Assembly (NCBI RefSeq): GCF_014279655.1 | Contig: NZ_CP047946.1 | Coordinates: 1,674,001 to 1,738,000 of the forward strand | Direction: 5' to 3' | Origin: Synechococcus sp. ROS8604 | Lineage (GTDB): Bacteria > Cyanobacteriota > Cyanobacteriia > PCC-6307 > Cyanobiaceae | Length of the DNA stretch: 64,000 bases | Part shown: in pieces, positions 54,169 to 62,284 of the stretch | Numbering within the stretch: position 1 is the first letter of the stretch | How the letters are laid out: every line of letters starts with the position of its first letter | Notes under the pieces: generated by a model | What the model saw: only the letters and a program-made list of their open reading frames with translations | Told to the model about the DNA's origin: nothing | The model's database searches: none | Program-made: the position numbers and the translations under genes

Positions 54169-55122
54169 TTAGAGCTTCATGTATTGCCGGTAGTCACCGC
54201 TGTTATACACAGACCAGGGCGTTAGGCCACCGGCTTCGTTGTACACATCGATAGCAATGTCAGCGTTCTTGCCTGGGTCGCGCAGGTCATCAACGGTGTA
54301 ACCCCTACGCCTTAGTTTGTCGCCATGACTTTGAGAATTTATTTGAAACAGGCCTACGCTGAATTCGTTTGATCTATTCGGGTCAAGTCCTGATTGAACA
54401 GTATCGATTGTTGGGTTACCACCTGATTCGCCCATACCTACTGCAGCCAGTTGTCGTGCGGTCCCAGGATCCATGCCTCTATCAACGAGCAGTTGCTGCA
54501 TCTGATCGACGGAGTAACGACTGCCTCCTCCATTGCTGATGCCCTGACCTGCAGCAAGTGACTGTGCACTGGAGATAGGTGTCGTGCCAGGAGACTCGGG
54601 TGAAAGTGGAATAGTGGAATCACTGGTTGGGATTGAGCTCGGTGTGGAGTTCTCCAGGTCTGTTCTCATCTCATCTATCTCTGTACGTAGGTCCGTAATG
54701 CTTTGGTTCCTACCCAAGAGCTGTTGCTGGAGCATCTCTTGATAGAGGTCTGGCTCATCTTTTTTCAAACGTTCTTTATTTGCGAGCCCCAGTATCAGCG
54801 CTCCTCCAGCCAGGAGTCCAGCCTTACGTGCACTACGTTTCGAGGCAGCGATTGATTTATCTCTGTCCTTGGCAATCTCTGCGCCTTTAATTTGAGTGGA
54901 AGCATCCATTGATGCGTTGTTGGCTTTGGCATTTGCCATGATGACTCCAATCCGTTCGTCACGCTCAGCCTTAATTGCTTCCTCACCAAGTGCTCCATAG
55001 TCAGGCTTATTATCTGCTAAGGCTTGACGTGCTTTAAGGTTTTTTCTGACAGCTGTATTTCCTGCAGCAATATAGTTTCTAACGTTGGCCATATTATTGT
55101 TAGAACCTTTTAATATATTCAT
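54169..55122 (-). CDS. lytic transglycosylase (lysozyme-like) protein
   Basis: The last ~110 residues are a SLT-type fold: AAVGMGESGGNPTIDT gives the catalytic Glu with following S-G-G-N, FSVGLFQINSQSHG and AGGLTPWSVYNSGDYRQYM complete the signature. The first ~210 are a coiled-coil/basic region with a hydrophobic AGLLAGGALILGLAN stretch. Starting at ATG 55122 is supported by GGAG four bases upstream. Cleaves peptidoglycan glycan strands; a phage-like virion location is inference. Confidence 0.8.
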   Translation of the reverse strand: MNILKGSNNNMANVRNYIAAGNTAVRKNLKARQALADNKPDYGALGEEAIKAERDERIGVIMANAKANNASMDASTQIKGAEIAKDRDKSIAASKRSARKAGLLAGGALILGLANKERLKKDEPDLYQEMLQQQLLGRNQSITDLRTEIDEMRTDLENSTPSSIPTSDSTIPLSPESPGTTPISSAQSLAAGQGISNGGGSRYSVDQMQQLLVDRGMDPGTARQLAAVGMGESGGNPTIDTVQSGLDPNRSNEFSVGLFQINSQSHGDKLRRRGYTVDDLRDPGKNADIAIDVYNEAGGLTPWSVYNSGDYRQYMKL

Positions 55123-55262
55123 TCTACTCCACATTCCTGGGCGCAAGGGTTGTGTAATCAATCCTTAAGTAAATATTAAGCTGCATAATCTCGGCGCTTT
55201 AACAACAGCAACCCAGCCGGTTAACACCGGCCATATGTATTCGTGTTCTTCTACTGAACACA

Positions 55263-55625
55263 ATGACTACAACTGCACGTCCATTAAAGCTGCTCAACCT
55301 TGGGAGTTTTGTTCTGACACGTGGTGTCGCTGACTTCATTGATACCGGTGTGATGCCTTATGAAGATGAGCCAAGGGCAAACACTCTTGGTCTTGATTGG
55401 CGGCGGCACTGGATCACTGTCTGCGTAAGTTCACATGCTGAGGGTTGCTGGGGTGACACCTGCCCAGAAGATGCTGCCCTCAATGATGAGGTCTTCAGCA
55501 ATGCATGTGGCGGCAGGTTAATGAGCACCTGGCACCACTCAGGTTTTCCAAAGCTTTGGATCATCACCGAAGCCTATGGCACACCTGATTGTTATACCTG
55601 CGCTCTTTGGCCGGAAGAATATTGA
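55263..55625 (+). CDS. plasmid-related hypothetical protein (120 aa)
   Basis: Matches the pattern of small 'plasmid related' proteins found on plasmids and conjugative elements: LGSFVLTRGVADFIDTG at the start, GCWGDTCPEDAALNDEVF in the middle and LMSTWHHSGFPKLWIITEAY then ALWPEEY at the end. The family function is unknown. It carries extra cysteines (CVSSHAEGCWGDTC). Followed by a terminator at 55635. Confidence 0.65.
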   Translation: MTTTARPLKLLNLGSFVLTRGVADFIDTGVMPYEDEPRANTLGLDWRRHWITVCVSSHAEGCWGDTCPEDAALNDEVFSNACGGRLMSTWHHSGFPKLWIITEAYGTPDCYTCALWPEEY

Positions 55626-55634
55626 GCATCTAGT

Positions 55635-55656
55635 CCCGCTTTACAGCGGGTTTTTT
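55635..55656 (+). terminator. terminator after the plasmid-related gene
   Basis: CCCGCT and AGCGGG arms with TTAC loop and six Ts. Confidence 0.75.
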
Positions 55657-55685
55657 CTTTGGTGTTCATTCTCCATCAACAATCA

Positions 55686-55970
55686 ATGACAAGTACCACC
55701 TCTGCACAGTCGCAGTTCTCTTTGCCTGTGTTCAATATTAATGGCACTTCTCCTGCCTCGATTCAAGATGAGTACAACAATGCAATGACTACAATCCGTA
55801 AGGCAGAACAGCTGCTGTTGAACTGTACTTGTCATGCTCGTGACTTCCAGTTCCAAACCTACGACCGATATCTAAAGGCTAGAGAAGAGCGCGAGCAAAT
55901 GCTTGAGCAGCTTCGTTCAGTCCACGACTATTGCGAAGTCTGGTATTGGCATGCTGTCGAACCAAACTGA
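55686..55970 (+). CDS. small hypothetical protein (94 aa)
   Basis: A Ser/Thr-rich start, then a helical bundle (YNNAMTTIRKAEQLLLNCTC, DRYLKAREEREQMLEQLRSV) with several Cys and Trp residues near the end (DYCEVWYWHAVEPN). No family recognised. Terminator 55985-56006 follows. Confidence 0.55.
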   Translation: MTSTTSAQSQFSLPVFNINGTSPASIQDEYNNAMTTIRKAEQLLLNCTCHARDFQFQTYDRYLKAREEREQMLEQLRSVHDYCEVWYWHAVEPN

Positions 55971-55984
55971 GCCCCTAAAACACT

Positions 55985-56006
55985 CCTCCTTAACAGGAGG
56001 TTTTTT
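55985..56006 (+). terminator. terminator
   Basis: CCTCC and GGAGG arms around TTAACA, followed by six Ts. Confidence 0.75.
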
Positions 56007-56049
56007 CATTAGTGTTCTCTACCTAGGGGACATCCATTGCTAGATATCA

Positions 56050-56784
56050 ATGACACTATCTATTGTTCCATCTGATGAGCGTGGCATTAACAACCTCGCT
56101 CAAGGGATGACAGGTTTCCTGGATGCTGATGAGGAAGCTCTTCAGCAATCAATGATGACAACCCTCTTCATTGGTGGTGCATCTGCTGAGAGCGGCGGTC
56201 GTGCTGCTTACTTGTTGATGGACGACGGTTCAAAACTGCATGTGCCTAACTCACTACGCTGTTGGATTGTTGACCTCAAGATAGTTGAGCAGAGATATCA
56301 ACAATTCGATGCTGTGGACAAGTTACTTATCCGAGTAACTGCTGCTGACGGGTCTTCGTATATCTACCGCACATCTCTCAATAGCTGGACAGCATCTAGC
56401 TTCTTGCAGAACTTCAAGTACATGACCAGGCAACAACTGTCTGATCAGGTGATGATCACGCTTGTCCCGAAAGGGAGGGCGACATTCGTCAACGTGCAGT
56501 ACTGCGAAGGTGGCTCCTTCCACCGTGTCGAGATACCCAAGTCTGAGTTCGGCTCAGGCAAGATGGGCTATGACGACATGCTTGATGCCATCAGTCATAC
56601 CAATGGCACTGCCCAGGACAACGACGACTCGCCTGTGATTGAAGCTCAGCTTTCAAAAGAGGAAGAGCCTTTCGAGGTTCGACCTGAGGATCTCGATGAG
56701 CTAATCGAGGAGGTGAAAGCAATCAAGCTTCCATCTAAACGCAGGCGTTCTTCAGTTACTGAAGCACTGGAGACTGTTGTCTGA
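56050..56784 (+). CDS. hypothetical protein (244 aa)
   Basis: A two-part protein: a ~175-residue beta-rich part (AYLLMDDGSKLHVPNSLRCW, DKLLIRVTAADGSSYIYRTS, RATFVNVQYCEGGSFHRVEI) and an acidic then basic C-terminal tail (EEPFEVRPEDLDELIEEVKA, KLPSKRRRSSV). The strand pattern and acidic tail would suit an ssDNA- or partner-binding protein, but no motif is diagnostic. Confidence 0.55.
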   Translation: MTLSIVPSDERGINNLAQGMTGFLDADEEALQQSMMTTLFIGGASAESGGRAAYLLMDDGSKLHVPNSLRCWIVDLKIVEQRYQQFDAVDKLLIRVTAADGSSYIYRTSLNSWTASSFLQNFKYMTRQQLSDQVMITLVPKGRATFVNVQYCEGGSFHRVEIPKSEFGSGKMGYDDMLDAISHTNGTAQDNDDSPVIEAQLSKEEEPFEVRPEDLDELIEEVKAIKLPSKRRRSSVTEALETVV

Positions 56785-56791
56785 ACACCTG

Positions 56792-56817
56792 CCTCCGGCT
56801 AACGCCGGGGGTTTTTT
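56792..56817 (+). terminator. terminator between convergent genes
   Basis: CTCCGGC and GCCGGGGG arms with TAAC loop and T-run; lies between the + gene at 56050 and the - block that follows. Confidence 0.7.
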
Positions 56818-57403
56818 ATTCTTCTGTTTGGCCAAGCTTCTCAGGTGTGAGCATTACTTTCTTTTGCTTGGGCTCTACTGGTGCCAGTAGCTCTGCTTCT
56901 TCTTTAGTCAGAGGAATGAAGGCTCCATCTTGATCCTGAAAATGGACACCAATCTTTCTTCCTTTCTGAACAGCTGTGTAATAGGATTGATTGATAATAA
57001 TATTTTCAATGACGCGCTTCAACACAACGCCTTCGTCTGAGATGTAGTTAGCTAAGCCCAAGCCGTACTGAGTATTCTCATTCTGTCCTTGTAACTCTGT
57101 GCGAGCTGCTGAATCTGTCTCATTACCCAAGAGAGTAGCCAAGGTCATCAGCATGCCAAGGATTACATTCTTATCTACCTCGTTACTGTCTGGTTTATAG
57201 ATGATCTCATTCTTATCGAGAAAGTTTAAGAAGACATTGCTGTGGTACTGACACTCAGTCAACACGTCACCCCTGAAAGATGCATGAGCTAATGCAAAGA
57301 TTTCTTTTTCATCTAGCGTTTTAATCTTTGCATTTAGCTCTTCATCGGTCTTGCATTCTTCTGCCAGCTCTGCGTACCTCTGTTCTGCTTCTTGGATATT
57401 CAT
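56816..57403 (-). CDS. hypothetical protein (195 aa)
   Basis: An acidic helical protein (NIQEAEQRYAELAEECKTDE, LDEKEIFALAHASFRG) with a middle domain around LGMLMTLATLLGNETDSAAR. No motif recognised. Terminal gene of the - strand block that includes the virion-like proteins and integrase. Confidence 0.6.
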   Translation of the reverse strand: MNIQEAEQRYAELAEECKTDEELNAKIKTLDEKEIFALAHASFRGDVLTECQYHSNVFLNFLDKNEIIYKPDSNEVDKNVILGMLMTLATLLGNETDSAARTELQGQNENTQYGLGLANYISDEGVVLKRVIENIIINQSYYTAVQKGRKIGVHFQDQDGAFIPLTKEEAELLAPVEPKQKKVMLTPEKLGQTEE

Positions 57404-57406
57404 GGC

Positions 57407-57757
57407 TCAGTAAATCACAATGTTTCCGTTAGCATCTGCCGTCACATTTCGCGGCGCTTCGTAAGAAGCATTCGGGTTGTAAACAGCCTGAGGCGTGTAG
57501 TTCATATTCGCCACACTGTGATTGCCGTAGTAGCCAGCGTTATCTGATTGTCCGTATAGACCGGGGACGTTATTCATTGCTACCTGTTGTGCAAAACTAT
57601 CTTGAAGTTTTTGTTCTGCACTCACGTATGCACCAGGCACATTCCCCTGTGCTTGGCGGATGACGACACCATCTGATTGTGAGATGGCTGCATTAGCTGC
57701 AGCTGCCTCTTTCATTTTCATGAAGGCTTCTAATTCACGTGGGTTGATTTGTTCCAT
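57407..57757 (-). CDS. Asn/Tyr-rich hypothetical protein (116 aa)
   Basis: Helical start (INPRELEAFMKMKEAAAANA), then a Gly/Asn/Tyr-rich unstructured segment (NNVPGLYGQSDNAGYYGNHS, NYTPQAVYNPNASYEAP). Composition suggests a flexible structural protein. Unknown. Confidence 0.58.
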   Translation of the reverse strand: MEQINPRELEAFMKMKEAAAANAAISQSDGVVIRQAQGNVPGAYVSAEQKLQDSFAQQVAMNNVPGLYGQSDNAGYYGNHSVANMNYTPQAVYNPNASYEAPRNVTADANGNIVIY

Positions 57758-57792
57758 AGCTTTGAACCTTTAGTTGTTTGATTTGTGTTTTA

Positions 57793-58488
57793 TTAATAGA
57801 CCTGGCCAGCACGCATCTCCATGTTCACTTGCTCTGTTGCAAGCCGCATTGCTGTATCAAATGGCATGGGAGCAACCGATCCATCTGCCCGTTGGATTGG
57901 CACCTGCATCAGTGTTGATGCACGGCTATCAATCATTTTCTGGACAGCCATATTTTCTTGGACTTCCATTGGTGTTAGAGCAGCCTGGTTAATGCCGCGC
58001 ATCTCATTGAGTTGATCCATCGCCACAGCTTCGAGAACTTCTTCACTACCCACAAGTTGAGCTGCGGTAGCAACGTTGTTCCTTGCTGCTGCCAGCGGAT
58101 CGCCGCCTACGGATGAGCCACCAAGAGGGTTCAAGTTACTGACCATCCGCCCTGCTACTGCAAGTGGATTGGTCGGTGCGTATTCATTCGCCTGTTGGTT
58201 GTAAGCCTGAGCAATAGAACCAAGAGCACCAGCACCAAGCAGAGAACCGGCAGCAATCTGAGCACGCCTGTCTGTCGGTAAGTACTGAGCAGTCACGGCA
58301 ACATCCATTGCTTCACGTGCACCGGGTTGCTTGCGTAAGAACTCAGGCAACGCATCTAGGTACTGCTCTGACTTATCAACCATTTCGTTTGCACGAATAT
58401 CGTTGCGGCGCTGCTGTGAATTGTCTTTGATTTCTCTACCGAACAAACCTTTCTTAAGTTCAGCGATGTCTCTACGTTGTCTAGCCAT
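57793..58488 (-). CDS. virion-like protein with hydrophobic helix (231 aa)
   Basis: A basic helical start (ARQRRDIAELKKGLFGREIK), a hydrophobic Gly/Ala stretch (AQIAAGSLLGAGALGSIAQA), an NPLGGSSVGGDPLAAARNN-type linker and a helical end. The layout of polar helices around a membrane-inserting stretch matches internal virion or injection proteins. Unassigned. Confidence 0.6.
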   Translation of the reverse strand: MARQRRDIAELKKGLFGREIKDNSQQRRNDIRANEMVDKSEQYLDALPEFLRKQPGAREAMDVAVTAQYLPTDRRAQIAAGSLLGAGALGSIAQAYNQQANEYAPTNPLAVAGRMVSNLNPLGGSSVGGDPLAAARNNVATAAQLVGSEEVLEAVAMDQLNEMRGINQAALTPMEVQENMAVQKMIDSRASTLMQVPIQRADGSVAPMPFDTAMRLATEQVNMEMRAGQVY

Positions 58489-58536
58489 AATCTTTCTCCT
58501 GATTAAAGTTTAAATAATTGGTCTCTAGTTTGTGGG

Positions 58537-60384
58537 TTAAGCAATTGATTGTTCAAGTTCGTTGAACTGACGCATAGCCTGCTCACGTTTAGCGTCTGCA
58601 TTTAATGCACGCTGCCTCGATTCTTGATTAATGATTTGATCAATGGCTGTCTGCTGCACTAGAGCTTCATCAAGTAGAGCTGCCTGCTGATTCCTCTTAG
58701 AGAAGCCGGTCTTGCTATCAGCTATCTCAGCCCTCGCATTCGGATTGGCTTGAGCCATCTCATATTTACGGTCAAGAATTTGCCGCGCATTTTCCCTATA
58801 GGTGTCGTAGTCAGTGCCAGGCAGACGCTCTTCAAAGTTCTTGCGGCGTCGGTTGTCTTCTAGTGCTGCACCTGCTGCCTGGCCCCCAACTAAACCAGTC
58901 AATCCACCAGCTGCTAGTGCTCCGATAACCGCAGGCTTATTACCTCTGATACCTGTACGTCTTCCGGCTAGGGCACCGAGTGCTGAACCAAGAAGTGTGG
59001 TTGCTACTGGTACGCCAGTGTCGTTTAGACCCACGGACTTTCCGAGGAACTGAAGCTCTGGTCCTCTGATTCCGTCGTCGGTTCCTTTGAGAATGCCAGC
59101 AAGATTGAACTTGCCGTCATCGAATGGATTCAGGTCAGTGCCCCTGTCCTGTAGATAGCCCCTGTAGTTGGCGTATTCAGCAGCGGAAACATCAGGACGC
59201 TCAAGCAAGAAGTCATCGGCATCCATCAGACGCCCTTCCCTTCCAAGGAAATACCTCATGCCAACTTCAGCTAAGGCATTGCTTGTCTTCCGTGGGTCGA
59301 TTTCATCTGGTACTGCTGCTGTGTAGCCAGCCTGCCTTCCAGTGATCGTGCCGTTGTCTTCCCCGCCAAGCAGGCCGATGCCGATATTCACAGCCGTTGC
59401 TGCCGGAAGCATTGATGCCAGGTTCACCAGCGTTGGTGAGTAGGCACGGCGCCTGACTTCAAATCTGTTGTTGCCCTTATCGAAACGAACCCTGACGCCA
59501 GGTGCTGCTCGCTTGTAGTTCTTTGCGTTGTTCCTTGAATACATCTCATCGCGGACTGCCCTCTCCGTAGCTGCCCGATCTGCTGCTTCACCTTCTCTTG
59601 TGTAGCCACCAAAGTCAGCTGCTTCTCCAGTCAGGTTCGGCAGTGGCTCACTGATTACTCCCCTGTTGGTGACTGCTCTCTTGATTGCTTCTTCGTCGTA
59701 ATCAGGTGAGTACCTGACCAAGCCTTTATCGATAGCGTCTTGCAATTCCACAGCCTCTTCCCGATAGAGGTCAGGGTTGAGGTGAGCAACGGTTGCTTCT
59801 GATGCCAGGTCAACTGGAGCTTGGATTGCATTGATGAGCCACCAAGCATTTCTGCTGGCGTTATTAGTGAAGTCATTTGCCAATCCGCCAGCTCCATAGC
59901 CAAGCTTCTGCATCAAGGGAGTGTCACGAACACGCTGCTTGTCTCGTGCAATCCGCTTTGATTCTTCTGCTGTTGGTTGGCGCAGCTTGCCTGTCTGCTC
60001 ATTGACCTGCAGATCGGGTAGACGCTGTGCCTCTGCTGGTGCACCACCAACATTCAATCCGTTGTTGGCACGGAAGCTGTACATCCCATCGTTGAATGGA
60101 CCAAGACCTAATCGTTGCAGTACATTTGCCGCAGTTCTGTTGTCTGTAGTGGAGGCGTATTGGCGGACGCTATCGATCAATGGGTGCTGACTAAGTGTCT
60201 GTTGATAGCGGGGAGGGATAGCTGCCTTGCCTTCTGCTTCTCGCCTTGAGTACAGAGCATCGCGCCTATCTTCTGAATCAAGATTGAATGCTTGACCAAA
60301 GCCTTGACCGAAGTTGCTATTACTAATGCCGCCAAGGATATTGTTGATACGAGATTTCTTCTGCTCGTCTTTATCATTATTCAT
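58537..60384 (-). CDS. large glycine-zipper virion-like protein (615 aa)
   Basis: Long polar helices with DNA-like repeats of Arg/Glu, and near the C-terminal third a strongly Gly/Ala/Leu hydrophobic segment (VATTLLGSALGALAGRRTGI, VIGALAAGGLTGLVGGQAAGAAL) that should insert into membranes. An earlier hydrophobic patch (LVNLASMLPAATAVNIGIGLLGG) is similar. Resembles the large internal/ejection proteins of podoviruses but has no recognisable catalytic part. Longest gene of the element after the helicase at 33464. Its stop region abuts the next gene. Confidence 0.65.
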   Translation of the reverse strand: MNNDKDEQKKSRINNILGGISNSNFGQGFGQAFNLDSEDRRDALYSRREAEGKAAIPPRYQQTLSQHPLIDSVRQYASTTDNRTAANVLQRLGLGPFNDGMYSFRANNGLNVGGAPAEAQRLPDLQVNEQTGKLRQPTAEESKRIARDKQRVRDTPLMQKLGYGAGGLANDFTNNASRNAWWLINAIQAPVDLASEATVAHLNPDLYREEAVELQDAIDKGLVRYSPDYDEEAIKRAVTNRGVISEPLPNLTGEAADFGGYTREGEAADRAATERAVRDEMYSRNNAKNYKRAAPGVRVRFDKGNNRFEVRRRAYSPTLVNLASMLPAATAVNIGIGLLGGEDNGTITGRQAGYTAAVPDEIDPRKTSNALAEVGMRYFLGREGRLMDADDFLLERPDVSAAEYANYRGYLQDRGTDLNPFDDGKFNLAGILKGTDDGIRGPELQFLGKSVGLNDTGVPVATTLLGSALGALAGRRTGIRGNKPAVIGALAAGGLTGLVGGQAAGAALEDNRRRKNFEERLPGTDYDTYRENARQILDRKYEMAQANPNARAEIADSKTGFSKRNQQAALLDEALVQQTAIDQIINQESRQRALNADAKREQAMRQFNELEQSIA

Positions 60385-60560
60385 TAGCTTGCATACTCCG
60401 CATAGCTTTCATCAAGCAGCTTTCGAAATACCTCAGCCGTGGAGTTGCAGTTCATCAGAGACTTAAGTTCTTCTGCCTTGAACCTATCCTTTGTTGATGC
60501 ACGAAAGGCAATCAGATTGTCACGTCGCTCAAGATGATTTGTCGTTTTGAAGTAGCTCAT
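60384..60560 (-). CDS. ribbon-helix-helix protein (58 aa)
   Basis: LIAFRASTKDRFKAEELKSL, then NSTAEVFRKLLDESY: strand-helix-helix in the order of small CopG/Arc repressors. The start is ATG 60560. Its stop overlaps the start of the 615-residue gene (one base shared). Possibly the repressor of the virion-like block or integrase. Confidence 0.7.
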   Translation of the reverse strand: MSYFKTTNHLERRDNLIAFRASTKDRFKAEELKSLMNCNSTAEVFRKLLDESYAEYAS

Positions 60561-60622
60561 ATTTTTGTATAACACTGGGCCCAATACTGCTATTCTAACA
60601 AGCGATTACTGTTATCTTTTGC

Positions 60623-62230
60623 TTAAGGTAACCAGCTAATGTCAATGCGCTGTAGATACTCGTTCAACTTGTCAGGCATCTGACCTAAGCCAACGCCATA
60701 GCTTCGCTCACCTACACCTACAGCAGCGTGACCAGTGAAAGCATTACGTACATCTAATGGGATGTCTACCTCTCTCCACATGTCCTTGGCATTGTTACGA
60801 AACGAGTGAGTAACTTTTTTCTTTTTCTCCCAGATATCCAACCGCTTAAGTAATTCCGTAAAGTGTGTCGAGAACGTGTTGGTGTTCTGGCTTATGTCTT
60901 TAAACAACCTGCCCTCACCTCTTCTATCTATATCTAACAATCCTGTATCGATCAGCTTTTGATGTATTGGCATCTTACGATTGTTGCTGTCTTTAGTTTT
61001 CAGCAGCATCGGATAAGTGCCTATAGCTTCATGTTCCCAATTAATAAACCACGTCCCCTTCTCTGTCTGTTGTATGTCTTTCGTACGCAGCTGTACTGCT
61101 TCAGCTAGTCGACAACCAGTCAGCAGCAAGATGTAAGGAAGCAATCGATTGTGCTCACGACTTTCTTGCTTGACAGCAGTGAAGATGGTGACCAGCTCTG
61201 GCTTAGTGAATGGTCTGTATCCCTTGAGATCTGCTGCCCCTGCTGGCACCACAATCTTGAAGCCATCAAAGGGATTACTTGCTATCTCTCTGTTATTAAC
61301 TGCGATCTGCACCAAGTTCTTTAGACATATCAGTTTGCCTGCCTGTGTTCGTGGTGCATTGCCACTATCTGTCTGTAACCATTTCACATACCGCTGTACA
61401 TCTGCGATCGTGATGTCTTCAGGTGGAGCATCACTGATATGAGCAACAAAATCCTTGATTGCTAGTCGATATAAGACAACACGCCTTTCTGAAACGCCAT
61501 ATCCATCTACCTCAAGTGTGCCTCCTACTGATCGCCGCCATCCTTCTATCAACTGCTCCCATGTCAGTCGCCTCTTGGGAATCGGTGGAGCTTTCGCTGC
61601 AAGTGTTGGCGAACTCCAGTCTCCGTCCTGCAATTTCTCCACATCTGCCCGTGCATCCGCTGCATATGCCAGCAATCGCTGGGTGATCGCAGTGATATCC
61701 GTTTCATTCGGGGATATCCCCAACTGATCCAGCAATGGCTGCGATATCTGCGCCAATGCTTTCTGTATCTGGCTGACATCACCAGTCATCTGCGCCCATG
61801 CCACCTGAGCTAGGAATGTCGGCACGATTTGCTGCAGTTCTGCCTGGATCGAGCTGGATATGCGCCCATCTGCCAGGGCATTACGCATTTCAAGCAGTGG
61901 ATTAGCTGCAATTCCTGCGACATCACGTGGTGACAGGGCAAATGTCTGCGGTTGTGCCTGGATTGCTGTGGATTTCTGCTGGTGTTGCGCTTCAGCTGCG
62001 TTGATTACCTCCTGCACCTGGCCATGCACCCGTGCATACGCCGTTAGTACATCAGTATCACTGCAATCTGTACCGTCAACACCCAATGACCTACGAATAC
62101 TGGCCCGATTTCCTAGGAATTCACGCAATCGCGCAGGGATTTTCCGCTCATACGTAAGCCTGCCCAGCCGATCAAGCTTCAGGTACTTAAGTAGCGCGTT
62201 CTTCTTGGGCAACGGCTGCTGATAGGGCAA
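60623..62230 (-). CDS. int: tyrosine recombinase (integrase) of the element
   Basis: A 535-residue phage-type integrase. N-terminal part (LKYLKLDRLGRLTYERKIPA then RLREFLG, SIRRSLG) is the arm-binding/DUF6538-like start; the core-binding part runs to about 330. The catalytic domain shows LLTGCRLAEAVQL (Arg I), a lysine strand, HSFRNNAKDMW (H-x-x-R) and GHAAVGVGERSYG (His/Trp position and nucleophile Tyr). Located 55 bp from the M16 stop. A longer N-terminus than lambda integrase is typical of picocyanobacterial elements. Confidence 0.93.
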   Translation of the reverse strand: MPYQQPLPKKNALLKYLKLDRLGRLTYERKIPARLREFLGNRASIRRSLGVDGTDCSDTDVLTAYARVHGQVQEVINAAEAQHQQKSTAIQAQPQTFALSPRDVAGIAANPLLEMRNALADGRISSSIQAELQQIVPTFLAQVAWAQMTGDVSQIQKALAQISQPLLDQLGISPNETDITAITQRLLAYAADARADVEKLQDGDWSSPTLAAKAPPIPKRRLTWEQLIEGWRRSVGGTLEVDGYGVSERRVVLYRLAIKDFVAHISDAPPEDITIADVQRYVKWLQTDSGNAPRTQAGKLICLKNLVQIAVNNREIASNPFDGFKIVVPAGAADLKGYRPFTKPELVTIFTAVKQESREHNRLLPYILLLTGCRLAEAVQLRTKDIQQTEKGTWFINWEHEAIGTYPMLLKTKDSNNRKMPIHQKLIDTGLLDIDRRGEGRLFKDISQNTNTFSTHFTELLKRLDIWEKKKKVTHSFRNNAKDMWREVDIPLDVRNAFTGHAAVGVGERSYGVGLGQMPDKLNEYLQRIDISWLP

Positions 62231-62284
62231 CTAATGCGGCAATTTTAGGGGCAATCCCTAGTGATAGCAACAGATCCCAGTGAC

